64,000 nucleotides of DNA, taken from positions 1,860,001 through 1,924,000 of the forward strand of contig OZ254081.1 in NCBI GenBank assembly GCA_965267505.1, read 5' to 3'. This document shows positions 33,984 through 43,389 of the stretch, in pieces. This stretch comes from JANQHS01 sp965267505 (GTDB taxonomy: Bacteria; Bacteroidota; Bacteroidia; Cytophagales; CCMP332). Every line of letters begins with the position of its first letter. Position 1 is the first letter of the stretch. Both the position numbers and the translations under genes were made by a program. Under the pieces are notes generated by a model. The model did no database searches and was not told the DNA's origin. It worked only from the letters and a program-made list of their open reading frames with translations.

Positions 33984-35182
33984 TTCCTCCATAGGTAATA
34001 CGTCATTCCGAGCCTCAAATGATTTTGGTCATTTGAACCTCCTGTTTTTGAAATAGAACTAATTCCAAATCTCGCTTGGAGATCAAATCTGATTCTGCTG
34101 TTTGGTTTATATCCCAAACCGGTCAGAATTGAAAATTGATTCTGGTTAAAACCTGCCCTGTATCCTTGAATTAAGGATTCCTCCGTACTAGTTTGAGGAA
34201 GATCTTGCTCAGAACGGCTTATTGTCTGGTGAGAATATACCTGAAGCAGTCTACTAAATTGAAGGCCAATAAAGGCATCAAATCGTGGATTTAGTTTATG
34301 ACCCATTTTTGCTGCCAAGGATAAATAAGAAACATTCCTATCAGTCAGATCATAAACCTGCCTCTTGTATCCATAGATATATTGATTTTGTTCTATTGAT
34401 CTTGCATTGTGACTTAGGCCTAAAACTTCGTACTGCAATGCTAGCCCCGCATAATTTTTTCTTGAAAACTGATACAATACTTCAGACCCCACATAAAAAG
34501 GGATCAGTTGTGAGAGCTTTTCGCTTTCTGTAGTACTTGGTGCAAGACTAAGCCCGGCAAAAAGGTTGACGGACCATTGCTTGAATTCTGGTTCGTCAAT
34601 ATCCATTGGGCCTTTTTCTCTTTTTGAATACTTCAGATTAATTGCTTTAGCATCACGGAAATCAACTTGTTCTATATCCATTGAATAATCTTCATCCTCT
34701 ATCAAACTTGAAGAGCTCATGGAGACTGCGCCATCATCCAAATCTTCAGATCCGGAAAAAATCGGAGGAATAACGGGGGTTTTAGAATGATGTACGACTA
34801 CAGCCTTCTCCGCTTGGGGCAAAGCATTATTTGATACCGGAATTATTTTGGCAGAAGGGTTCTCCCCTTCATTTTTATTTTGCTCTCGTTTTGCATTTGA
34901 TAGGTTGTTCTTTTTCAGTAATGGTAAGGCCTCCTGTTTCCGGGTAACCTCAGGTAAGGGGCTTGATGAGCTTAAACCATTCAACTGAAAAGGTTCCACC
35001 AAAAGAGTGGAAACCGTGGCAACCAAAACCACTCCAAGGGAAGCAAAAAAGATCCAAAAAGGTCTCTTCTTCTTTTCCTTGGCCATAAGGGCTTCCATAT
35101 TTTCCCATGCCCCTGGTTTATAGCTTCCCTGAAGCCCTTCAAGTGAATTCCGTATTAACTTATCATATTCTTGTGCATTCAT
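33980..35182 (-). CDS. Inner-membrane helix plus outer-membrane beta-barrel protein, sigma-partner type
   Basis: A 400-residue protein: N-terminal cytoplasmic domain of about 40 residues (MNAQEYDKLIRNSLEG), one membrane helix (about 46-68), a long disordered, periplasmic stretch, and a C-terminal beta-barrel (about 210-400: SVNLFAGLSLAP, LALQYEV, DAFIGLQFSR, LRLGMTYYLW). Start at 35182 overlaps the sigma stop. Such fusions occur next to ECF sigma factors in Bacteroidota and can act as anti-sigma factors whose C-terminus reaches the outer membrane. The longer frame (to 35263) lies inside the sigma gene and is rejected. Confidence 0.7.
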   Translation of the reverse strand: MNAQEYDKLIRNSLEGLQGSYKPGAWENMEALMAKEKKKRPFWIFFASLGVVLVATVSTLLVEPFQLNGLSSSSPLPEVTRKQEALPLLKKNNLSNAKREQNKNEGENPSAKIIPVSNNALPQAEKAVVVHHSKTPVIPPIFSGSEDLDDGAVSMSSSSLIEDEDYSMDIEQVDFRDAKAINLKYSKREKGPMDIDEPEFKQWSVNLFAGLSLAPSTTESEKLSQLIPFYVGSEVLYQFSRKNYAGLALQYEVLGLSHNARSIEQNQYIYGYKRQVYDLTDRNVSYLSLAAKMGHKLNPRFDAFIGLQFSRLLQVYSHQTISRSEQDLPQTSTEESLIQGYRAGFNQNQFSILTGLGYKPNSRIRFDLQARFGISSISKTGGSNDQNHLRLGMTYYLWRK

Positions 35183-35751
35183 TTGGCAACAACTTTTTGA
35201 TAATTTCTTTCTTGCTTTTTCATCATGCTGATCATCTTGATCCTTGCATTGTTGACATGCCACTTAGAGGTTCCCTCTGAGATATCCATTAAACTTGCGA
35301 TCTCTTTATGTGGGTACCCATCCAGTGCATAAAGGCAGAATACTTTTCTGCTTACATCCGGGAGCTTATTTAAAAGACCCAGGATGCTTTCGGCTTCCAT
35401 TTTTAAGTCCCCCTCATTCAAGCTGAAGAGCTTATCATTCATTTCGGATTCTTGATTGACCGGATTCATCATGGCATTTTTAGCCACTTGACTCTTTCTG
35501 AATTCGTCAATGATTGTATTAACCGTGATTTTCCTAAGCCAGGGTTTAAATGGATTCTCATCCTTGTAGTTTTTTATGTTTTTAAAAACCTTCAAAAAGC
35601 TTTGATTTAAAATGGCTTCCGCATCACTTTCATTTCTATAATAACTTCTACAGATCCCCATCACGTAGGCATAGCACTTTTTGTAAAGCTCTGATTGAGC
35701 CTTGCTTTTATTCTTTCTGCATCCCTGTATGATCTTCGGATCTATTAGCAT
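35179..35751 (-). CDS. ECF sigma-70 factor
   Basis: A 190-residue ECF sigma factor with region 2 at about 15-85 (SELYKKCYAYVMGICRSYYR, FKPWLRKITVNTIIDEFRK) and region 4 at about 125-180 (LPDVSRKVFCLYALDGYPHKEIASLMDISEGTSKWHVNNARIKM). It is 20 bases downstream of a T9SS protein gene and overlaps its membrane/beta-barrel partner. A direct repeat of 11 bases, TTTAATAACCT at 35757-35767 and 35788-35798, lies just upstream and may be regulatory. Confidence 0.92.
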   Translation of the reverse strand: MLIDPKIIQGCRKNKSKAQSELYKKCYAYVMGICRSYYRNESDAEAILNQSFLKVFKNIKNYKDENPFKPWLRKITVNTIIDEFRKSQVAKNAMMNPVNQESEMNDKLFSLNEGDLKMEAESILGLLNKLPDVSRKVFCLYALDGYPHKEIASLMDISEGTSKWHVNNARIKMISMMKKQERNYQKVVAK

Positions 35752-35771
35752 TAAGCTTTAATAACCTCTTC

Positions 35772-37199
35772 TTATGACTTAATAATTTTTAATAACCTTG
35801 TTTCATAGATGCCTTCAATTTTAATGTAGTAAATCCCATCGGGATGATCTTTAGGAAAGATCATGATGAGGCGATTGTTCTCATAAACCCAATGGGCATT
35901 AATCTTTTTCCCCAGGGAGTTATAAATCGAAATTCCTGTTGGGGGCTCATGTACTCCTTCGACAGTTAGTTTGGATTCAAACGGATTTGGATAAATGCTA
36001 TAGATTGGATCTGAGGATATACCAGAAATTAACCAGCCCCCATTGATGGAAAAATTAGCTTCATTTTCAGGATTTTGCGCAGACAACTGAATGAACTTTT
36101 TCAATGTTGGGATTCCTGGTATATCTGCACCCAGCCAATAATCTCCATAGGGTAAAGTGGAGAATTCATAACCTCCAAACTCGTTTGTTACAATAAATTT
36201 TTGAATATCTCCTGAGCTATTTTCAAGCCCTACAGTTGTATTAACTAAATCGTTACCATCTTCATCCTTAATGGTCCCAAAGATTTTTCCAGATCCCCAT
36301 TGTAAAGTTCCTGTTTGGACCAAAGTGAAGTTCAGATTTTCAAGGTCTTCACTTAAAATTATGGTTGCCCCTTCATCCCAATAGAAACCGTTGGGCCAAT
36401 AGGTAGGGGATTCAGATGATACGGTATCGATGAATCCCTGTACGAGGTAACTTCCGGGATCCAGGTTGTAAAATGCGTAATTTCCATTTCTGGTAGTAAG
36501 TTCCTGAATCGTACTAAATAAGTTATTGCTGTCTTCCAGAAGTAATCTTGCATTTATACTTCCAATACTTGGAGCATTCAGACTTACATTTCCCTTAATA
36601 CTTATTGCAGAGCTATCATAGTTTATAAATAGTGATTTGCAAGTATTGCTATTACAGGAAAAGGAATCTGAATAGGTCAAGCACACTTGATAGAGCCCTC
36701 CGGATGAATAGGTATGGAACGGTTCTGGCTCAAAGGAATTTTGATTATCCCCGAACTGCCAGAAAAAGCTGCTAGTTGGGTTTGCTCCAAGGATTGGTTC
36801 ACTGATGAATTGCACCTCCGGCCCATTTGCCTGATAGGAGAATTCTATTTGGCAATACAGAGAGGAATCGCAAACCTCATAGATACCAGAGAGTGTATCT
36901 GAAACTTGGGGTACTATGGAAACAAATGTCTTGTTTTGGTTATCGCAGTTTGGGATGGAAACTATTAATTGTCCAAAAGGGGTAACATTGGTTAATAGAA
37001 TCTGAAAAAACCCTGATTGATCAGTCGAGGTAGGGACAAAAATTGAGTCGTTGGGGACATTTATATTAACAGGCTTATTTGTTAATGGGATTTGGGTCAG
37101 GGAATCTCTGACTGTTCCGTGGACCAGTAGGGTGACCTGTGCCTGCACACAGACCCCTATAAAAAAAGAAATTAAGAACAGTAGAATTGCTCTTATCAT
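35772..37199 (-). CDS. T9SS-exported PKD-domain surface protein
   Basis: A 475-residue secreted protein: signal peptide (about 1-20), an Ig-like/carboxypeptidase-regulatory domain (HGTVRDSLTQIPLTNKPV), a PKD domain (SFFWQFGDNQNSFEP) at about 150, further regulatory-like modules (FGTIKDEDGNDL), and a C-terminal type IX sorting domain (SIYPNPFESKLTVEG to GIYYIKIEG). It is probably a cell-surface adhesin. It is a paralogue of the neighbour at 37263, with which it shares domain order. It lies immediately upstream of the sigma gene and may be its target. Confidence 0.88.
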   Translation of the reverse strand: MIRAILLFLISFFIGVCVQAQVTLLVHGTVRDSLTQIPLTNKPVNINVPNDSIFVPTSTDQSGFFQILLTNVTPFGQLIVSIPNCDNQNKTFVSIVPQVSDTLSGIYEVCDSSLYCQIEFSYQANGPEVQFISEPILGANPTSSFFWQFGDNQNSFEPEPFHTYSSGGLYQVCLTYSDSFSCNSNTCKSLFINYDSSAISIKGNVSLNAPSIGSINARLLLEDSNNLFSTIQELTTRNGNYAFYNLDPGSYLVQGFIDTVSSESPTYWPNGFYWDEGATIILSEDLENLNFTLVQTGTLQWGSGKIFGTIKDEDGNDLVNTTVGLENSSGDIQKFIVTNEFGGYEFSTLPYGDYWLGADIPGIPTLKKFIQLSAQNPENEANFSINGGWLISGISSDPIYSIYPNPFESKLTVEGVHEPPTGISIYNSLGKKINAHWVYENNRLIMIFPKDHPDGIYYIKIEGIYETRLLKIIKS

Positions 37200-37212
37200 A
37201 AACCCAAAGGTT

Positions 37213-37241
37213 AAAAAAAGGAGCCACCCGAAGGCGACTCC
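37213..37241 (-). terminator. Rho-independent terminator
   Basis: On the minus strand a nine-pair stem (37241-37233 with 37228-37220, two G-U pairs) closes a TTCG loop, which is the stable UUCG tetraloop, and is followed by seven T residues (37219-37213). It terminates the gene at 37263-38747 and separates it from the gene ending at 35772. Confidence 0.85.
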
Positions 37242-37262
37242 CTAAACTAAAAATTGGACCAG

Positions 37263-38747
37263 TTAATCCTTAACTATGTTGATAGTTTTGGAAAAGCCGT
37301 CGACCTCGAATCGAAGAAGGTAAAAACCTGAATTCAATTCGGAAATGTCAACAACTTTTCCATCAAGCAGCCCTTCGTTACTCCTTAATACTTTGCCGGT
37401 TAAAGAGATAATTTCTAGGGTAAGATTTTCATCACTCAATTCTGATGGAATATCCAAGACCAATACATCCTTAACAGGATTGGGATAAGCTTTAATCCCT
37501 TCAAGAACCTTTGTGTCCAGGAGGTTCAATACTACCGAGTTGTTTCCGACTAGGAATGTTACGTCATCTGTTGGAATTCCAGAGCTCAGAATTATAGTAT
37601 GTACTACTGAAGTGATCCCAGCAATTTCAACTCTCAGCTCGTAGGTTCCAAAATCGAGGTTTGAGAAATCGAAAGATCCTGAGTTATCTGACATGAGGAA
37701 GGTCGTCTCATTTCCACTTTGATCAAATAATTGGACCTGAATATTTTCCATAGGCATACCCGGATTCATAAACCCATCATCGATTACTGTTCCGGTAATA
37801 GAACCTGATCCCACCCTGGGCAGAATGATCTTTTGCAAGTCGATATCTGCATTCAGAAAGTTTGAATTAAGGTTAATGACCGTACTGCTTACCCAAGAGG
37901 TGCTATTGGTATAATAGGTTGGGAAGAATGCATTAAAATCAACATCACTTGGATCAAGCATGGCAACAACATGATAATTTCCTGCGGATAGGCCACCGAA
38001 GTAATAGTATCCACCGGAATCCAAACTGGTGGTATCGATAGCATTCCAAGCCCCCGTAGGGTTGTTGGTATCAGGTTGAAGTAAAACTGCTGTTCCTTGA
38101 ATTCCTTGATCGAAAACGCCGTCTTTTAATACCAGGCCTCCGAGGGAATAGGTAGGATTTGAAGTACCTACGATTACTACACCACAATAGGTAAAGGTGC
38201 AAAGCGAGCTTGAGGCAGTAACACATACAGTATAAGTACCCGGGTTTGCATAAACATGATTTACTGTGGTTCCAGTAGCATTGGAACCGTCTCCAAGGAT
38301 CCAGACATAATTAAAATTAGTGCCTGGTTGGTTGTTAAATGCAGTAAAGGAGATAGAATTTATGCCATTGGATATATAGGTAAAGCCTCCAGAACAGGAA
38401 TTCATTCCGCCACACATAAGGAAATCCGAGATAAGCGTGTCTCCGTTGATCCATTGACCTCCATGGAAATTGTAATAGTAGCCTGAACTATCGCAATCCA
38501 ATGACATCACAGTTATGGAATCTCCCGAAACAACCCCGATCGAATCTGTATATCTACCAAAGGAATTTGTGGTAGTCCATAATCCCAAGGGGTTTGAGCT
38601 TGAATAGATCTGAACCGGATTGTTCCCGATAGGGTTTCCAGCTGAGTCTGTAACCATTCCAGTTACAACTAATGCGACAGATTGAGAAAAGGAAAGAGAA
38701 AATGAAAGAAGTAAGAAAGATATAATTAGGTAGATCGATTTTTTCAT
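37263..38747 (-). CDS. T9SS-exported PKD-domain surface protein
   Basis: A 494-residue protein with signal peptide (about 1-21), a regulatory-like domain (GMVTDSAGNPIGNNPVQI), PKD domain (YVWILGDGSNATG and NHVYANPGTYTVCVT), two more regulatory modules, and a C-terminal type IX sorting domain (KAYPNPVKDVLVLDI to GFYLLRFEVDG). It parallels the gene at 35772 in organisation and probably arose by duplication. A strong terminator at 37213-37241 ends its transcript, so it is transcribed apart from its paralogue. Confidence 0.88.
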   Translation of the reverse strand: MKKSIYLIISFLLLSFSLSFSQSVALVVTGMVTDSAGNPIGNNPVQIYSSSNPLGLWTTTNSFGRYTDSIGVVSGDSITVMSLDCDSSGYYYNFHGGQWINGDTLISDFLMCGGMNSCSGGFTYISNGINSISFTAFNNQPGTNFNYVWILGDGSNATGTTVNHVYANPGTYTVCVTASSSLCTFTYCGVVIVGTSNPTYSLGGLVLKDGVFDQGIQGTAVLLQPDTNNPTGAWNAIDTTSLDSGGYYYFGGLSAGNYHVVAMLDPSDVDFNAFFPTYYTNSTSWVSSTVINLNSNFLNADIDLQKIILPRVGSGSITGTVIDDGFMNPGMPMENIQVQLFDQSGNETTFLMSDNSGSFDFSNLDFGTYELRVEIAGITSVVHTIILSSGIPTDDVTFLVGNNSVVLNLLDTKVLEGIKAYPNPVKDVLVLDIPSELSDENLTLEIISLTGKVLRSNEGLLDGKVVDISELNSGFYLLRFEVDGFSKTINIVKD

Positions 38748-39008
38748 TTTTTGAATTTTCGAAACCGAAACGAGAAATAATAGTTCATGGTTGGGCGGCC
38801 GGGAAATTTTTTTTGGAGATAGAAGTTTAAGGCCCTTTACTAAGTACTGAAGGGCATCTTGAATTCAAAGAATTATTATTTGAAGGGGGAAGGGACATAT
38901 ACGGAAGAAATGCGCCGGGTACAAATTGACATGTTGGAATAAAATGGTTTGACGATAGACGCGATCCTTCAACCCATCCAACAAATTAACCGAGAGAGGA
39001 AATAGGCT
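38748..39008. other. Intergenic region between convergent-facing genes
   Basis: 261 bases. It contains the promoter region of the T9SS protein gene (transcribed to the left) and, in its right half, the possible gene fragment described separately (38844-39005). A clear promoter motif is not visible. Confidence 0.4.
38844..39005 (+). pseudogene. Possible decayed coding fragment
   Basis: Reading plus-strand codons from 38844 gives a protein-like run, ...YTEEMRRVQIDMLE, a TAA stop at 38940-38942, and then NGLTIDAILQPIQQINRERK ending at a TAG at 39003. The second half reads like a real C-terminus, and the sense of the frame carries across the stop. It could be the end of a gene whose start is gone. 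No family identified. Weak evidence. Confidence 0.25.
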
Positions 39009-39467
39009 CTACCTTTTTATTCCCTCTTCATAAAACTTTACCCATTCTTTTACTGAGATTCGCCTAACCAGTTCTCCAATAAGGTCAAAGGGAATAATTT
39101 CTGGCTTCTTAAATCGAACACAACTTTTCCCCATATCGAGTTTAGTTGGAACCACCTTTGCATATTGCTCCTGCCACCACTTGAGTTGTTCCGGCATGGA
39201 ATAGAGGCCCATGTGGTAAAAACCGATATGACTTTTTTGAGATGCTATGCTTATAAAAGGCAAGGGCAAAGAAGGGTCAACGTGATAGCCTCCTGGATAA
39301 ATTGAATGAGGGACAGAATAGGACGGCATTCCATATTGCATAAGTTCCTCAAATCCTTCGGGAAGATTATCAAGAATAACCTGTCTCAATTTTTGCATTG
39401 CTTCCTTCCTTTCTTCAGGAATGAAATGAATGTAATCTTCTACGGTTTTTATAGCTATGTCTCCCAT
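39009..39467 (-). CDS. DUF1801-domain protein
   Basis: A 152-residue protein of the DUF1801 (YdhG-like) family. Motifs are VEDYIHFIPEERKEAMQKLRQVIL at the N-terminus, the ELMQYGMPSYSV core and the MGLYSMPEQLKWW segment. It shares the fold of iron-chaperone-like and YdhG proteins. It overlaps the secreted-protein gene at 39467 by one base and is probably co-transcribed with it. Another DUF1801 protein is at 50379. Confidence 0.85.
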   Translation of the reverse strand: MGDIAIKTVEDYIHFIPEERKEAMQKLRQVILDNLPEGFEELMQYGMPSYSVPHSIYPGGYHVDPSLPLPFISIASQKSHIGFYHMGLYSMPEQLKWWQEQYAKVVPTKLDMGKSCVRFKKPEIIPFDLIGELVRRISVKEWVKFYEEGIKR

Positions 39468-40006
39468 TATTTTATCTTTTTCCAGGTGAATTCAAAGGTT
39501 GTTGGCCAATACCCTTCCTTGTCGGTTTTGTAGTGGTTGCTTTCCTTGCTGGTGATGGTTTGGCCGTCCTCAGAGATCATCCACTCAACTTTTTCCTCGG
39601 CAGGCACGCCCCCAGAGCTTGTGAAGAAATCCCTCCCCTCAAATTTTTTGGTGCTGGGATCATAGATCAATTGATAGTTTACCTTGCCTGGCCAATCATC
39701 ATATAGATAGAGGATATCATAATTCCTGCTTCTCCTGTCGTAGTTAAAAAATGTCCTGAGCTCCCTGCTTTCTCCGGTAGACTGGGTCCAGGTGGATGAA
39801 CATTCTATATAGGTGCCTTTTAAGGCCTGGGTACACGTAACTTTTACAGTTTCTACTCTATGACCCCTGCTTTTGTCCCGTGGTTGGTATTGGGTTGCTG
39901 TTCCTTCCCATTCCCCTATCAGGGGAGCAAGTAAACCAAGAGATTTCTGAGCCTGACTGGGTTGACAAATGAACACCAACAGGATAAGGCCGAATAGATA
40001 TTTCAT
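39467..40006 (-). CDS. Secreted DUF1579-like protein
   Basis: A 179-residue protein with signal peptide (MKYLFGLILLVFICQPSQA) and a lipocalin/DUF1579-like beta-barrel (LIGEWEGTATQY, YIECSSTWTQSTG, YDILYLYDD, RDFFTSSGG, TTFEFTW). It is likely periplasmic or surface-located. It shares one base with the DUF1801 gene downstream. Substrate unknown. Confidence 0.72.
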   Translation of the reverse strand: MKYLFGLILLVFICQPSQAQKSLGLLAPLIGEWEGTATQYQPRDKSRGHRVETVKVTCTQALKGTYIECSSTWTQSTGESRELRTFFNYDRRSRNYDILYLYDDWPGKVNYQLIYDPSTKKFEGRDFFTSSGGVPAEEKVEWMISEDGQTITSKESNHYKTDKEGYWPTTFEFTWKKIK

Positions 40007-40076
40007 GAAGGAAAATTTACCTGAATTTAGGAAAGAGGGAAGTTTTGGGCAATTGTTAGTAACCCAAAAAAAATAA

Positions 40077-40919
40077 TCAGGAGGCAGCTCGGTATTCTGA
40101 TGGACTCAGTCCAAAATGATGGGTGAAGGTATTCGAAAAATGTGCCAGGTCATTGAAACCTGAGTCATAGGCTACTTCCGAGATCCTTAGATTTGTTGAC
40201 TTTAAGAGCTTAGAAGCCCTCTCTAGTTTTTTGGTTCGGATGTAATTTGCAGGAGTATCATCATAGACGGTTTTGAATCTGCGCTTAAAGCTGCTAGTGC
40301 TCAAACCGGATAGACCTGCCAATTCTTGAACACTCAGATTATCGTAAAGATGGCCTTCAATCACCTCTCGGAATTGAAATTGATCTGGATTGAACAGATC
40401 CTGGAGGATCTGGGTAATGGTATTGGAATCATCGGTTTTGATGAGAAGCATAATCAATTCCCTTAGTTTCAATTTAATCAACTCCTCGTTTACAACGGAA
40501 GGATTGTCAAAATAGGATTGCAGGCTTTCAATGTAGTTGTTGAATAATTTATCAACGACCACCTTTTTCATGGCTACGCTCTTGCCTTTCCTTGCCTGTT
40601 CCAGAAAGGCCGGCAGATCATCCCCGAACACTGCCTTCAAAACTTCGGGATAGAAATGAACCCCGATCGCTTCGCAATGTTGGGCCTCTGAATTCTTGAG
40701 AAATTTCTGGAGGAAATTCCCACATTTCGCTACAAGGCCTTCCTTTTTGTTCAGGGTTACTGTTTCCGTTGAGGAATAAAGCATGGTGTTCCCTTCAATT
40801 ATGTAAAGGAAACAGGCTTCATTGTCGAATGTGGTTGAAATGTTAAAGGGAGGCTGAAGAACGACCTTCTGGAAGATCAGTTTTTCCTGTAAATTAAAGA
40901 ATTTGTGGTCTTTGATCAT
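40077..40919 (-). CDS. AraC-family transcriptional regulator
   Basis: A 280-residue regulator with an N-terminal cupin-like sensing region (about 1-150) and a C-terminal AraC DNA-binding domain at about 180-278 (LSVQELAGLSGLSTSSFKRRFKTVY, LRISEVAYDSGFNDLAHFSNTF, LGLSPSEYRAAS). It is a soluble type, unlike the membrane-bound regulator at 24074. It is downstream of no other gene and upstream of the secreted protein at 39467, its most probable target together with DUF1801. Effector unknown. Confidence 0.87.
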   Translation of the reverse strand: MIKDHKFFNLQEKLIFQKVVLQPPFNISTTFDNEACFLYIIEGNTMLYSSTETVTLNKKEGLVAKCGNFLQKFLKNSEAQHCEAIGVHFYPEVLKAVFGDDLPAFLEQARKGKSVAMKKVVVDKLFNNYIESLQSYFDNPSVVNEELIKLKLRELIMLLIKTDDSNTITQILQDLFNPDQFQFREVIEGHLYDNLSVQELAGLSGLSTSSFKRRFKTVYDDTPANYIRTKKLERASKLLKSTNLRISEVAYDSGFNDLAHFSNTFTHHFGLSPSEYRAAS

Positions 40920-41008
40920 TACAGGTCCAAAGTAGGAAATTCAGCTATTCCCTTATTTGTGTATTTGGGTCAAATTATTGTGAATCCAGCCTTTTTGGCT
41001 AGAAAAGT

Positions 41009-41425
41009 TCAGTCTGTCTTTCCAAATTCGAGTAGGACTTTTCCACTCTCATCTAAAAGGCTCAACCACTCTTTTTCGACCTTCCAGGATCTAACTTTTT
41101 CCAAAGATTGAAGGTATAGATTTTCCTGCTCGCTGCTTCCCTGGCAAAATTTTCGTGTGCTCATAGCGGGTCCAAATTGCACTTCTGAGTCGCTTAGTTT
41201 AGAAACCTTTCCAGAATAATTATTGCATCCTCCATAACCAAGGAATCGCATTTCCTTGACGTAGATCTCCAGTTGGACAGGGCTACCTTCTCCCAATATG
41301 GCTTCTTTGCCATCAATTTTTTCAAGGATCCATATATCATGCAGGGTACTACTTTCCTGCTCAGGGGAGCAGGCCATGCCTACTCCCGCAAACAAGAAAA
41401 ATGTTAATAATGCTATAGATTTCAT
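41009..41425 (-). CDS. META-domain lipoprotein
   Basis: A 138-residue lipoprotein (lipobox GMAC, Cys19) with a META domain, a small beta-sheet fold found in HslJ and related envelope stress proteins. Visible motifs are TLHDIWILEKIDGK, FLGYGGCNNYSGKV and the FCQGSSEQE helix. It begins one base after the stop of the S9 peptidase gene and is its operon partner. Confidence 0.85.
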   Translation of the reverse strand: MKSIALLTFFLFAGVGMACSPEQESSTLHDIWILEKIDGKEAILGEGSPVQLEIYVKEMRFLGYGGCNNYSGKVSKLSDSEVQFGPAMSTRKFCQGSSEQENLYLQSLEKVRSWKVEKEWLSLLDESGKVLLEFGKTD

Positions 41426-43342
41426 CTACTTTGAACTTTCAGTGCTTTCGCTTTCCCCTTTCAAATATTGATCTAGGAATACAAGGATCTTGCCATATCC
41501 ATCGATCTCATTTTCCTTTTTCAAAAAGCCATGGCCTTCATCAGGAAAGAGAACATACTCTACGGTCACTCCATTTGCTTTAACCGCTTCAACGATCTCA
41601 TCGGATTCTACTTGGAGTACCCTTGGGTCGTTGGCTCCCTGCAATACCATGATCGGGTTCTTCACGTTCGATGCATGGAATAGAGGAGAGATATTATAAA
41701 GCCTGACAGAGTCTGCTGTGAAAGGATCACCCATCTCATCATATAGTGCTTTTCGGAAAGATTCCCAGAATGGAGGAATCGATTTAAGAGTCCTCAACCA
41801 GTTGGTTACTCCAAAAATATTGACACCGACATTGAATTCATCAGGGGTAAATGTCATAGCTGCCATGGTCATATAGCCTCCGTAACTTCCTCCGATGATA
41901 CCGATCTTTTCAGAATCTATATAATCCTGTTCCTGCAACCATTTTTTTCCGTAGATGCAATCCTGAAGATCCTTGTCGCCGTGGTTCTGATTATCCATGG
42001 TAAAAAATGTTTTTCCATACCCACTGGATCCTCTATTATTCACGGCCAGGATAGCATAACCATGATTAACAAGGAATTGGATCAGGGCGAAATAGCCAAC
42101 CCTACTTTGTCCTCCGGGGCCGCCATGAACCCAAACCAGTGCAGGAACCTTGTTTTCGGCTGTAGCGGTAAGTGGCTTATAATAGATTGCAGGGATCTCC
42201 AATCCGTCGAATGACTTATAACGAACCACCTCCGCGGAAACTAAGTCATCAGGATTGATCTCAGAGCTTAGATTCTCAGTCAATTTCTTCAACTCTCCTG
42301 ACTCTATATTGAACACGTAAAGGTTTCCCGGTGCCTTTGAGGTGGAAACATATAGTCGCATTAGTTTTTCGCTTTCAGAAATACCCACAGAAGAAATGTC
42401 TCCATCTTCAATTTCAGGCAGGTCTACCTCCTGACCAGTTGTATTGTCAATCATTACTAGCGTATTCTTTCCATCCTCATTAATCGCCGTTACTCTGAAC
42501 CTTTCATTTTCACTCAAATAGCTGTAGCGGACATCCCAATTGGTTTCAAAAAGAGTAGTTCTTTCTCCTGTTTCTATCTCATATTGAACCAGGTAACTGA
42601 ATTCCTTCCCGGCATCAGTGGTGTAGTAGAGATATTTTCCATCCTTGCTAAAGCCAGAGGTACCATAGCTACCTGGATCCTCATCAGATGAGATTTCTAT
42701 GGTTTCTCCACTTTCTCTTTCGACCAGGTAAAGTTTTGTCTCCGTTCTGGTAATGGTCCTTGAGGTTGTGAAATACTTTTCATCCTCTGAGATCTCCTCA
42801 ATATCCAACCCATCGTCATTTTGATAGATCATTTCAGAACTCCAATCCTCAACCTTCATTTTGTAGAGGTCAAAGAATTTGGGATCCCTTTTATTGGAGT
42901 AGTAATACATGGCCTGATCGTCTGCAGTCCACCCGCCAAAAAAGGTCTTTTCGTTTTCTCCAGGGGTCAGATCAGTCGAGCTTCCATCATCATTCAGAAG
43001 ATAGATGTGATCGATCTCATTTCCTCCTTTATCGGCGGAGTATAATACTTGTCCTGTTCCAGGAACATAGTCTACAACGAAGTAAGACTCTTCTGTAGAA
43101 TTGGTTAGCTGTGTTTTCGAACCGTCTGTGATACTTATCTCATATAGGTTGAAAATGCCAGATTCGTCACTGTGGACAAGAAATTTGGTTTCATCATTTG
43201 AAAAAGCACCCCCACCAATACGGGTATTCTTATAGAATTGATCGATGCTATACTCTTTTGGGACATAAACTTCTTCTTTGGGTTGCTCCGAACAAGCCGA
43301 TAGGATCAAAGAGGCAACAAGGATTGAAAACAGATTTTTCAT
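41426..43342 (-). CDS. S9-family serine peptidase (prolyl oligopeptidase/acylaminoacyl-peptidase type) lipoprotein
   Basis: A 638-residue lipoprotein starting at the ATG at 43342 (an upstream TTG adds two residues), lipobox around residue 18 (LILSAC). A seven-blade beta-propeller covers about 40-370. The catalytic alpha/beta domain follows, with nucleophile motif GGSYGGYMT, acid in QGANDPRVL, and histidine in DEGHGFLK. The GGPGGQ oxyanion segment is typical. It should remove short peptides in the periplasm or at the outer membrane. The META gene follows directly. Confidence 0.93.
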   Translation of the reverse strand: MKNLFSILVASLILSACSEQPKEEVYVPKEYSIDQFYKNTRIGGGAFSNDETKFLVHSDESGIFNLYEISITDGSKTQLTNSTEESYFVVDYVPGTGQVLYSADKGGNEIDHIYLLNDDGSSTDLTPGENEKTFFGGWTADDQAMYYYSNKRDPKFFDLYKMKVEDWSSEMIYQNDDGLDIEEISEDEKYFTTSRTITRTETKLYLVERESGETIEISSDEDPGSYGTSGFSKDGKYLYYTTDAGKEFSYLVQYEIETGERTTLFETNWDVRYSYLSENERFRVTAINEDGKNTLVMIDNTTGQEVDLPEIEDGDISSVGISESEKLMRLYVSTSKAPGNLYVFNIESGELKKLTENLSSEINPDDLVSAEVVRYKSFDGLEIPAIYYKPLTATAENKVPALVWVHGGPGGQSRVGYFALIQFLVNHGYAILAVNNRGSSGYGKTFFTMDNQNHGDKDLQDCIYGKKWLQEQDYIDSEKIGIIGGSYGGYMTMAAMTFTPDEFNVGVNIFGVTNWLRTLKSIPPFWESFRKALYDEMGDPFTADSVRLYNISPLFHASNVKNPIMVLQGANDPRVLQVESDEIVEAVKANGVTVEYVLFPDEGHGFLKKENEIDGYGKILVFLDQYLKGESESTESSK

Positions 43343-43389
43343 GGTCAAAAAAATTTCGTTCGAAAAGTGAATTTAAGCTAAAATGGGCT

